Shown one piece after another: positions 52,516-60,432 of a stretch of DNA of 61,416 nt (positions within the stretch are counted from its first letter, which is position 1; every line of letters begins with the position of its first letter). The stretch is from Alphaproteobacteria bacterium UBA830 (GTDB lineage: Bacteria; Pseudomonadota; Alphaproteobacteria; MPNO01; UBA830): contig CAJIYX010000003.1 of the NCBI GenBank assembly GCA_905181725.1, positions 1 to 61,416 on the forward strand, in the 5' to 3' direction. The position numbers were made by a program, and so were the translations under genes. Under the pieces are notes generated by a model that was not told the DNA's origin, searched no databases, and saw only the letters and a list, made by a program, of their open reading frames with translations.

Positions 52516-54066
52516 ATGACGGATACCGCGCCGAACGACGCAACTGTCTTCGACTGGCTCGCGCGCAACGCGCGCGATGTACCGCACAAGCTTGCCATCC
52601 GCTCACTGGACCAGAACAAGGACATCTCGTATGGCGAGCTGTTCAGCATCGCCAACCGGATCGGGCGGTATTATGCAGCACACGGCATAGGCCGGAACGA
52701 TCGGATCGCGCTGCTGTCCAATAACTCCATCGAACACCTCGCGGTTTACCTGGCCTCGCTCGCCTATGGCTGCACGATCTGCACAATCCATGTCGAGATG
52801 AACGCGGCCTACTTCGAGGACATGCTCAACGCCATAAATGCCAAAATCGTGATATGCGAACCCAATCAGCCGACGCTTGAACGACTTGCCGGCAAAGTAC
52901 CCGGCGACTGGCAGGCGCTTGGCGAATGGCAACCCGGTGGCGGCACGGGCATCTTCGGGGACGTCGCCGGGCTAGACGACAGCCTTGGCGCCTGGCCGCT
53001 GGCAGAACGCACCGATGATGCGTCAATATTCTATACGTCCGGAACATCCTCACGGCCGAAAGGGGTGGTGTGCAGTTACGCAGAATTGTTCGATAACGTC
53101 CTACCGGTCGCAGATGCGTTCGGGATGACGGCGGAAGACCGGATATTGGATTTCCGCTCGATGAACTGGATGTCGGCGCAGGTCCTGTCCGCACTGGGTC
53201 CGCTCGCCAAGGGCGCAACCCTACTGCTCGCCCGCAAGTTCTCTGTCACCCGGTTTTTCGACTGGACGAACGATAACCAGGCGACCATCGCCGCGGGCAA
53301 CCCGACGACCCTGAACATGCTGATAAACCGCGAAGCATCCCGCGGACACAACGCCGCGCCGAGCCTCCGCTTCGTGACATCAAGCTCCGCTCCCCTGCTG
53401 GTGTCCGAGTGGCAGCGTTTCGAAGACACATTCGGCATTGATGTCTGCCAGGGCTATGGCGCGAGCGAAGTCGGGTGGATCTCGGGCAGTCATGAAAGAT
53501 CGCGCAGACTGGGATCCGTCGGTCGCCCTGTCACCTACCAGCAAGTCGCCATCGTTGACGCAGAAGGTAAACGACTACCGGCGAATGAAATCGGGGCGAT
53601 CCAGCTCAACGGGAACCCTGTCGGGCGATACCGGTATCTTGGCGACGACGGCATAATCCACATCAATGCGGAAGGGTCGGCGCTGACCGGAGACCTCGGA
53701 TTCATCGACGAGGACGGCTATCTCTTCGTCTCGGGCCGCGAAAAGGATCTGATCATCCGCGGTGGCGTCAACATATCCCCTCTAGAGATCGACAATATTG
53801 TGCTCCGGATGCCCGGCATTGCCGACGTCGCAACGGTGGGCGTACCGGACAGCATCTACGGCGAACAGGTCGTCGTGTACGTTCAGGCGACGACTGACGC
53901 CAATGTCTCGACATCGGACGTCATCGCGCATTGCGGTCGGCACCTCGCGGAGTTCAAGCAGCCGCACCATGTGCTGTTTCGCGAGGAATTGCCAAAGACC
54001 AGTCGCGGCAAGATGGACCGGAAAGCGCTCCTCGCTGACTGGGCGGCCATACACATAACCGCCTGA
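52516..54066 (+). CDS. Third acyl-CoA synthetase (class I adenylate-forming)
   Basis: 516 residues. The P-loop reads IFYTSGTSSRPKGVVCSYAEL, slightly off the usual TSGTTGxPKG; later LGFIDEDGYLFVSGREKDLIIRGGVNISPLEID (A7-A8) and SRGKMDRKALL with the terminal Lys. The GGVNISPLEID motif suits medium-chain or CoA ligases of the 4-coumarate/fatty-acid type. Start ATG 52516. Divergent from boxCB, so probably co-regulated; substrate open. Convergent with ridA, 26 bases apart. Confidence 0.9.
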   Translation: MTDTAPNDATVFDWLARNARDVPHKLAIRSLDQNKDISYGELFSIANRIGRYYAAHGIGRNDRIALLSNNSIEHLAVYLASLAYGCTICTIHVEMNAAYFEDMLNAINAKIVICEPNQPTLERLAGKVPGDWQALGEWQPGGGTGIFGDVAGLDDSLGAWPLAERTDDASIFYTSGTSSRPKGVVCSYAELFDNVLPVADAFGMTAEDRILDFRSMNWMSAQVLSALGPLAKGATLLLARKFSVTRFFDWTNDNQATIAAGNPTTLNMLINREASRGHNAAPSLRFVTSSSAPLLVSEWQRFEDTFGIDVCQGYGASEVGWISGSHERSRRLGSVGRPVTYQQVAIVDAEGKRLPANEIGAIQLNGNPVGRYRYLGDDGIIHINAEGSALTGDLGFIDEDGYLFVSGREKDLIIRGGVNISPLEIDNIVLRMPGIADVATVGVPDSIYGEQVVVYVQATTDANVSTSDVIAHCGRHLAEFKQPHHVLFREELPKTSRGKMDRKALLADWAAIHITA

Positions 54067-54092
54067 CCGCCTGGATCAATCGTCGCGGTTTG

Positions 54093-54476
54093 TCAGACGC
54101 CGGCGCCGATGAAGGCCGTCGCTTCGATTTCGACCAGTGCACCCGGCTGGGCCAGCGCGGTGATCGCCACCAGCGTCGAACATGGCATCCGACCGGAGAA
54201 AAATTCACCACGCGCCTTACCGAAAGCGGCCCGGTTCTCCATATCCGTCAGATAGATATTCAGTTTCGCAACATCTTCCATACGACCGGCGGCGGCCTCG
54301 ACCAGTTCCTTAATCTTGTAAAAGCAGTTGACCGACTGTTCGTAGGCATCCCCGTCGGTATCGCTGGCGATCATGCCTGACAGCATGAGCTGCGGCCCGA
54401 CCTTCAGGCAGTTACTGTAAATGTTTCCCTGGGGCTCAGGCACGGTCGTGACCGAAACTTTGGTAATCTTGTCCAT
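54093..54476 (-). CDS. RidA family protein lacking the canonical arginine
   Basis: 127 residues, the standard Rid (YjgF/YER057c/UK114) trimer fold: LMLSGMIASDTDGD, VAKLNIYLTDMEN and GALVEIEATAFI near the C-terminus. In true RidA deaminases the sequence is PARS with a catalytic Arg; here the same place reads MPCSTLVAITAL, with Ser instead of Arg, so imine deamination by the known mechanism is unlikely. This fits Rid subfamilies other than RidA. It is the last gene of an operon with a Rieske oxygenase, suggesting a role on an oxygenase intermediate. Confidence 0.85.
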   Translation of the reverse strand: MDKITKVSVTTVPEPQGNIYSNCLKVGPQLMLSGMIASDTDGDAYEQSVNCFYKIKELVEAAAGRMEDVAKLNIYLTDMENRAAFGKARGEFFSGRMPCSTLVAITALAQPGALVEIEATAFIGAGV

Positions 54477-54509
54477 CTTATTCTCCCTGTTTCAGCGATT
54501 ATTCGGCAT

Positions 54510-55559
54510 CTATTCGGCAGCGACGGTATTTTTACGCAGCGCTAGCGCCTGTCGCTCCGCCTCATCTGCCATAAGTTTGCGGACACGGACAACACCGGCA
54601 TCGTGACCATACAGATATTCGTGACGATCGGCATCCTCCACCATTCGTTCGGCAACCAGGCGATCCTGCTCCAGAACATGCCAGTGCCGTCCTTCGAGCC
54701 GGTTCTTGTACAGGAACCGCCAGGTATCACGCTCCCAGCCGGACACCTTGCGGTGACGCCAGAAAAAACAGGCCGACGATGTTTCGTCTATCGGGGTGAT
54801 ATGGAAGACGATCCCGAAACTGCCGCCTGGCCCACCGGTAGCGGGATACGGGATTTCCAGACAGACAGCCTGAAAATCGACATCGTACCATTCAGACCAG
54901 TCGAAATTAACGCCCTTCTGGCCCTTCTTTTCAAAGACAAACCCCGTATTCGTATTGCGTGACGTGAACTCCGCCTCGCTCGCTCCCTCGGCCATCGAAT
55001 GCGACATCCGGTGCAGGAACGCGCCGTGCATCGGGTCCATGTTGTTGTCGATCATGTAGCGATAGGGCGTGCGCCATTCCGCATAGGCCAGAAACGCGTC
55101 GTAGGAATCGCTGGCCAGCCGCTCAGGCAGCGTCAGCGGAGCCCCTGGTGTGCCGAGGCCATCGCACAGCCACGCATAAATGACACCGCGATGCACTTCG
55201 ACAGGGTAGGTTTCTACCGCGCACTCACCGACCAAATCGCAACCGGGCTCTCCCGGCAGACTCGCGACGGTGCCATCGCCCAGAATTTCGGCGCCGTGAT
55301 AGACGCAGGTCAGCCGGTCGCCGTCATGGCGGGCAAGCGACAGCGGCGCACCGCGATGCGGGCACCGGTCATCCTGCAGATGCACATTCCCGTCATTACC
55401 GCGCCACAAAACCAGATCGCGGCTCCAGCGCTTTATCGCCACCGGCCGTTCCCCGACGCGGTCCGCCGGGCAGATGCCATACCATTTGTTGCGCAGGCCG
55501 GTATCGAGGATTCCCCGGGCGTCGTCGCTTACACGGTATCTCGGCGGTTGCTGTGACAT
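54510..55559 (-). CDS. Rieske aromatic ring-hydroxylating oxygenase, alpha subunit
   Basis: 349 residues. Rieske [2Fe-2S] motif: CPHRGAPLSL and, sixteen residues after the His, CVYHG (the following Trp is missing, CVYHGAE). The catalytic mononuclear iron facial triad is in DNNMDPMHGAFLH (Asp/His/His, about 180-190). Single-component-type size like vanillate or phthalate oxygenases, needing a separate reductase, not seen here. ATG 55559 follows GAGGAG. Middle gene of an operon with the HTH-fusion protein upstream and RidA-like downstream. Confidence 0.93.
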   Translation of the reverse strand: MSQQPPRYRVSDDARGILDTGLRNKWYGICPADRVGERPVAIKRWSRDLVLWRGNDGNVHLQDDRCPHRGAPLSLARHDGDRLTCVYHGAEILGDGTVASLPGEPGCDLVGECAVETYPVEVHRGVIYAWLCDGLGTPGAPLTLPERLASDSYDAFLAYAEWRTPYRYMIDNNMDPMHGAFLHRMSHSMAEGASEAEFTSRNTNTGFVFEKKGQKGVNFDWSEWYDVDFQAVCLEIPYPATGGPGGSFGIVFHITPIDETSSACFFWRHRKVSGWERDTWRFLYKNRLEGRHWHVLEQDRLVAERMVEDADRHEYLYGHDAGVVRVRKLMADEAERQALALRKNTVAAE

Positions 55560-55577
55560 GTGGTTGGCTCCTCTTCG

Positions 55578-56207
55578 CTAGCGGCCGAGTCTTTCCATGA
55601 CGACCGCATAACCATCCTCGGTCCATGCGTCTCCGTCCGGGGTCTGAACCCCCATCCGGTTCAGGGCCTTAACAATGCCGGTAAGGTCGTAAATGCCGGC
55701 GCTAAAAACCTCCTCCAGCGCGTTGCCCAACGCAGCCTCATAAGGTGTCGCATTGCCCGTACCTGCCTGCCACTGCTCCATGTAAAGACCGTTATGCGGA
55801 AGCCGGGCATGGTCTCCCCCACCCGCACCGCTATCCACTTCGGCCAAGAGAGTAACAGTCGAGCTCCCCCCGCCACCCGCCTGTTGACGTTCCTTCGATT
55901 CACGCGCGAGCCGCTCGCGGACCGCCTTAAAATCGTATGTCACATAAACTTCGGTCCGGAACACACCCCAGGCGAATTTCTCGAGTGCCACGTTGACCGC
56001 CTGAATTTTTGACGGTGGCATTTTGAGCGTCGCAATCTGGCCGACCCCCATCACGACATTCCACGACACGATCTCGACGCCTTCGGGCGGAAAATTCTCC
56101 CACCACCCGCGGTCATCGAGCTTAGTCTGAAACTCGTCCAGCGGCTGGCTTTGGTCGTGTTTCAAGAACACCGTCAGCATGATCTCGTCGCCCTTGCTAT
56201 CGTCCAT
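55578..56207 (-). CDS. Fusion protein: alpha/beta N-domain plus recombinase-like HTH C-domain
   Basis: 209 residues in two parts. Residues 1-100 (LTVFLKHDQSQPLDEFQTKL, then GWWENFPPEGVEIVSWNVVM and ATLKMPPSKIQAVNVALEKF) look like a small ferredoxin-fold domain I cannot name. A Gln/Gly/Ser-rich linker (about 105-130) follows. Residues 145-209 (YEAALGNALEEVFSAGIYDL, TGIVKALNRMGVQTPDG, WTEDGYAVVMERLG) match the recombinase-like HTH segment found beside Rieske oxygenases. It precedes the Rieske gene by 18 bases. Probably a regulator or oxygenase accessory; real recombinase activity is not expected since no catalytic domain exists. Confidence 0.7.
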   Translation of the reverse strand: MDDSKGDEIMLTVFLKHDQSQPLDEFQTKLDDRGWWENFPPEGVEIVSWNVVMGVGQIATLKMPPSKIQAVNVALEKFAWGVFRTEVYVTYDFKAVRERLARESKERQQAGGGGSSTVTLLAEVDSGAGGGDHARLPHNGLYMEQWQAGTGNATPYEAALGNALEEVFSAGIYDLTGIVKALNRMGVQTPDGDAWTEDGYAVVMERLGR

Positions 56208-56399
56208 CTCGGTTCCCCGTCTCCAACAATGTCGTTGGTGTCACATTCAACACTTTATAACGGTGTCTCATCATGAGGTCACTGCTGCCGCCACCCAATT
56301 CATGGCAATCCACGTTCCTGGGGTATCTAAGCGATAAAGCCTATATTTTATCGACTTCGGGTAGATTACGCGGGTATTTCTCGCGGGTAGAGATTTGTA
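56208..56399. promoter_or_regulatory. Divergent spacer before the kinase pseudogene
   Basis: 192 bases, AT-rich near 56330-56400, holding the promoter of the HTH-fusion/Rieske/RidA operon on the minus side. No dyad stands out. Confidence 0.35.
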
Positions 56400-57571
56400 A
56401 TGAAAATTCTGATTGTCGAAGATTCGAAACCCGAGGCATTCCTGATTGAAACGCTTTTTCGCAATAGCGACGGGTTTGCTGGCGAACTAGTTCATGTCAC
56501 CGACATGGAAGACGCCCGTAATCATCTGGAAACCGGCGGCTTCGATATCGCGTTTATCGATCAATACCTGGGGAACGAAACAGGCACCACGTTGATCCGG
56601 GGTGCGGGTGGCAGGCCTTGCCAGACGCCGATGGTACTGATGTCCGGCCTCGGCTCCGCCGAAGTGGAAGCCGAAGCCCTCGCGGCGGGCGCGATGGATT
56701 ACGTCGATAAAAATCTGCTCTCCACCGGGCTTTTGGATCGGACGGTGAAATTTGTGCTCAAAAATCACGAACAAACCCTTCAGGCGCGGTCGAACGAGCT
56801 CTACCACCGGGAAATGGCGCTGAAAGCCAAGGTATCGAATGACGAAAAATCAAATTTCCTCGCCAATATGAGCCACGAGGTCCGAACGCCCCTGAATGCC
56901 ATCATCGGATTCACCGAAGCCACTCAGGCGCAGAAATTCAGCGAAATCCACGGCTCGGGTGCAGAACGCTAAAATGAACATGTCGACGACATCCATCACA
57001 TTAGCCAGCATGTGCTCAAATTGGTGGACGACCTGCTGGATCTCGCGCGCGTCGAGGCAGGAAGGTTCGAAATCGACCTTCAGGAAACATCGCTGAACGA
57101 TGTGATTGACGATGTTGTTGTTTTACCCTGATACAGGCATCCGAAAATGGCGTCGGGCTGGAATTCGATATCCCCAACAGCCTGCCGGTTTTCAGCGCCG
57201 ATCCTCGTCTGCTGGCGCAGGTTCTGGTCAACCTGGTGACGAACGCGATCAAATTTACGCCGCCCGGCGGACGCATCAATATGAGCGCGGACCCTGAGGA
57301 TCGCAATCTGGTGATCACGGTGCGGGATAGCGGATGCGGCATTTCCGAGGCAGACATTACAAGGCTGAGTGTACCCTATTTCCAGTCAATCAGACAAGAC
57401 AGCGAGCGCAAAATAGGGGTGGGCACGGGCTCGGGCCTGGGTTTAAGCGTCAGCAAGTCGATCATGGAGACGTATCTTGGCGGCATGGTCCGCAACCGCG
57501 TTGGCGGTGGCACACTGGTTAAAATCTGGCTGCCGACAAATCTGGATGTATTGAACAATCGCCCCAGCTAA
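56400..57571 (+). pseudogene. Response regulator-histidine kinase hybrid, broken twice
   Basis: A receiver domain (ILIVEDSKPEAFLIETLF, phosphoacceptor Asp in IAFIDQYLGN, VLMSG, DKNLL) is followed by a HisKA H-box (FLANMSHEVRTPLNAIIGF). A TAA at 56970-56972 sits at a probable former Tyr codon (ER-Y-NEHVDDIHHISQHVLKL). The same frame continues to DVVVLP and ends at a TGA near 57128; then, one base off, LIQASENGVGLEFDIPNSL leads into a HATPase domain (NAIKFTPPGG, DSGCGI, GTGSGLGLSVSKS). So one nonsense and one frameshift split an otherwise intact REC-HisKA-HATPase protein. Probably inactive; the first 190 codons could still yield a REC-H-box protein. Confidence 0.85.
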
Positions 57572-57591
57572 CGGCCAGGCAGATAAAAACC

Positions 57592-58465
57592 TTACTTCCA
57601 GCACCCGATCCGCTCGACGAATGCATGCGCAACATCGAAAAGCAGCTTGTCATCAAGCGGCGCCCGGACATCATCACCGGTGTAAGCAATATAGAACCGC
57701 CCCAGAAACCGGAGAGCCCGGTCCTGGCGAATGATGATGCCGATATCGCGATGAACTTTGCCGGTGCATTTGAACATGGCCGGCGTGTTGATCTTCGCTG
57801 AGACCACGCCGACGACATATCCTCTGCCATCGATGGCCGGCCCGCCCGAATTGTCGCGACGAATATCGGCATCAATCGCAAAACGCCATAGGCGCCGCAG
57901 CCTCTCCGCCTGAAACTCCCTGACTTTGCCAATCTCAAAAATGGGCTTGATCGCCACCAGCCCATGCAGTGGATGACCAATGACGGCAACCATGTCGCCG
58001 ATCTGGATATCCAGTGGTTTCCGAAATTTCGCGATCGACTTCGTCTGGCCGGAATATTGCAGAACAGCCAGGTCATCGATTTTGTCGGCGCCGATCACAG
58101 TCGCCGGCAGATGACGGCTTAACCGACACCCGAGTACAGCCATCGTTAACATGGTGATTGGTCAAAATCTGACCGTCCCGCGACACGAAAAAACCGGAAC
58201 CGCTGCCCCGCATCCGCAGGCCGGGAAACAACGCTTTCGCCGGCTTCAGTTTACCCTTGGCCCGCTGGATACGGCTCGCCTTGATCTCCTACGCACGCGC
58301 ATCGGAGGCGGCATCGCCTTTGCATTTCCAGAGCGCAGTCCGGCGGACTATGTTCCGGTCAACATCAAGGCAATTGACGATTTTCAAACGGTCAGATTTA
58401 TCCTGCGCCCCAGCGGGAAAAGATATCGCCACCAGCCCGACGGCAAGGAAGACGTAAAACTTCAT
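57592..58465 (-). pseudogene. Secreted trypsin-like serine protease, broken
   Basis: The frame from ATG 58465 starts a signal peptide (MKFYVFLAVGLVAISFPAGA) and continues to an in-frame TAG at 58289-58291 (ARA-stop-EIKA); the same frame then gives GSGSGFFVSRDGQILTNHHV with the catalytic His. Near 58105 the frame changes and VIGADKIDDLAVLQYSG (Asp) and DNSGGPAIDGRGYVVGVVSA (Ser) are in the second frame to the stop at 57592. All three triad residues are recognisable. The start overlaps the vanA-like stop as ATGA, so the ancestor was the last gene of that operon. One nonsense plus one shift: pseudogene. Confidence 0.82.
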
Positions 58466-59508
58466 TCGGCCGCCACGGCGGCGTTCTCGGCGGCAATTTT
58501 GTCATCAAGGATGCCGCGGAACTGCAGGGGCGCATTGTCGATATTGATATCGACCACCGGCCGGTCTCCCACGATCCCGCGAGAGATCTGCTGGCGTTCG
58601 AGGATCACAACGTCCTCCATAAAGGTCCGCAGCCCGCCCTCTGCGAGAACGTCAGACACCCCGGTGTCGTCGAGCTTGTAGTTCCGCGCGAACGCCCAGT
58701 GATAATGGGTCGTGGTTTCGGTCTCCGGCGTAATGATGTGGTTGGACCACATCGTTATTCCCTGCGAGCGGTCTCCCTCGGGCGCGCCGGTATCCACATC
58801 GGCACAGCCGATATCGAGGGTCACCGTCGATGGGGCCTGCCACTTGATCAACTGCCACCGGTCGACCTTGCCTTCGAATTTCCGGGCCATGTCGTACATC
58901 GGCGGCGCAGTAAAGCCGAGCATCCAGCGTTCGACACGAATGGCGTCGCCGTCCCGCGTGGTGCTCACCGGCACCAGCGCCTCCTCCGGGTCTCCGGCGA
59001 TTGTGTTTTTGTGGATGTAAGTGACATGGGTGAGATCAAGCAGATTATCGATCAGCAAACGGTAATCAGCTTTCATATGTATCAGGCCGCCGGTATGCAC
59101 CCATCCCGGACTGTCGAGCCAGGGCAATTCAGGTATCGCACTTTCATCGGCGCGCGCCGGGTCTCCCGGCCAGATCCAGACCATGCTGTATTTCTCGATG
59201 ACCGGGAATGACCGAACCCTTGCGCCGGGCGGGACCTTGGTCTGCCCCGGCACCTTCACACAGTCGCCGGCCGCATCGAATTGAAGACCGTGATAGCCGC
59301 ACTGCACCGTGTCACCGGTGACACGTCCAAGCGACAGCGGCAGATGCCGATGACAACAGCGGTCTTCCAACGCAAATGGATCACCCGCCGCGTTGCGCCA
59401 CAGAACGACCGGATCGCACAGAATTGTTTTTGCCAGCACTTCACCAGCTGGTAGATCAGCGGCCCAGCAGGCCGCGTACCATGAATCTCTCACAAAGGTC
59501 ATCGGCAT
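58462..59508 (-). CDS. Vanillate O-demethylase-like Rieske oxygenase (VanA family)
   Basis: 348 residues. Rieske motif in DRCCHRHLPLSLG and VQCGYHGLQFD; catalytic iron site in LLDLTHVTYIHKN (Asp/His/His). The N-terminal DSWYAACWAADLP and PGARVRSFPVIEKYSMVWIWPGDP are typical of VanA and related O-demethylases, which convert vanillate-like acids to catechols. No vanB reductase nearby. Start at 59508, or the Met at 59502, which is better spaced from GGAG. Follows the SDR gene by 13 bases; operon SDR-vanA-protease. Confidence 0.9.
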   Translation of the reverse strand: MPMTFVRDSWYAACWAADLPAGEVLAKTILCDPVVLWRNAAGDPFALEDRCCHRHLPLSLGRVTGDTVQCGYHGLQFDAAGDCVKVPGQTKVPPGARVRSFPVIEKYSMVWIWPGDPARADESAIPELPWLDSPGWVHTGGLIHMKADYRLLIDNLLDLTHVTYIHKNTIAGDPEEALVPVSTTRDGDAIRVERWMLGFTAPPMYDMARKFEGKVDRWQLIKWQAPSTVTLDIGCADVDTGAPEGDRSQGITMWSNHIITPETETTTHYHWAFARNYKLDDTGVSDVLAEGGLRTFMEDVVILERQQISRGIVGDRPVVDINIDNAPLQFRGILDDKIAAENAAVAAE

Positions 59509-59521
59509 CTCCAGTCGTCTC

Positions 59522-60280
59522 TTAGTGCATTATCATACCGCCATCGACAACGATGGCCTGGCCGGTAACGAAATCGGATTCGGGCGATGCCAGAAATATC
59601 AGGGCACCCAAAAGATCATCCGGCACCTGCTCGCGCTTTACGGCACGACTGTTCAGGCTGAGATTGACATAGAATTCAAGATTGTCCCGCTGTGCTTCGA
59701 TCTGATCGCTCATTGTGAAACCGGGCGCAATCGTGTTCACCGTAATGCCGTCACCGCCGAGTTCCCGGGCCAGCGCCTTGGTCATCGCATCCACTGCCCC
59801 TTTTGACGCCACGTAGTGAAGCATCAGCGGCACACCGGAATAAATCGTGCTGGATGAGATATTGATGATTTTGCCATAGCCTTTTTTCTTCATCTCGGGC
59901 GCGGCCGCTGTGACGCAGTTGAATACGCCGCGCGTATTGATGGCCATAACCTTGTCCCATTCATCGCCACCGATTTCCAGAAAACTGCGGCGTTTCAAGG
60001 CGGCAAAAAGAGCCGCGTTGGTCACCATGATATCAGCCGACCCAAACGCCGAAACGGTCTTCGCGACCATCTTTTCACAGGCATCCATATCCGTGACGTC
60101 GGTTTCCATGCCGATCGCCTCGCCGCCCGCCTTTCGGATTTCCTCGACTGCAGGCGCTGTATCCAGGATATCCGATAGACATACCTTGGCACCTTCCCGG
60201 GCCAGCGCCCTCGCATATACGGCGCCAATGCCTTGCGCCGCGCCGGTCACAATCGCGGTCTTTCCTTCCAGTCTCGCCAT
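59522..60280 (-). CDS. Short-chain dehydrogenase/reductase (SDR)
   Basis: 252 residues from ATG 60280, the classical SDR size; the open frame extends to 60955 but only on non-homologous antisense sequence. Cofactor motif TGAAQGIGAVYARALAREG (about 12-30), NNA-type VTNAALF, catalytic Ser in INISSSTIYSG and the Tyr-x3-Lys in HYVASKGAVDAM. Typical PG/PRE-E region near the end. Oxidises or reduces a hydroxyl or keto group, possibly of an aromatic acid, since it is first in the operon with the VanA-like oxygenase. Confidence 0.93.
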   Translation of the reverse strand: MARLEGKTAIVTGAAQGIGAVYARALAREGAKVCLSDILDTAPAVEEIRKAGGEAIGMETDVTDMDACEKMVAKTVSAFGSADIMVTNAALFAALKRRSFLEIGGDEWDKVMAINTRGVFNCVTAAAPEMKKKGYGKIINISSSTIYSGVPLMLHYVASKGAVDAMTKALARELGGDGITVNTIAPGFTMSDQIEAQRDNLEFYVNLSLNSRAVKREQVPDDLLGALIFLASPESDFVTGQAIVVDGGMIMH

Positions 60281-60432
60281 CTCGTCGGTCACCCTCTGTG
60301 AATTCACATGCCGAACGATGCATTCAATTGGCCGCGAGCGCAATATCCGGCGCGACCGCCTGACGCAGTTGGCTTGGCCGGCCGGGGGTGACAGAATGTG
60401 GGAGAGAATAATGTCACCCCGGTGAAACAGAC
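60281..60432. promoter_or_regulatory. Divergent promoter region, SDR/Rieske protein
   Basis: 152 bases between divergent genes. GGGGTGACAGAATGTGGGAGAG at about 60385-60406 and a short repeated GTGACA/TGTCAC (about 60389 and 60412) are the only features; the pair could be an operator. Confidence 0.35.

Noticed and set aside
40644-58291. In-frame TAG codons read as a recoded (Gln or pyrrolysine-like) amber codon
   Set aside because: Intact genes in the window end with TAG (flavoprotein at 1867, permease at 33103, hydroxyacid dehydrogenase at 21217), and every gene with an internal TAG also carries a frameshift.
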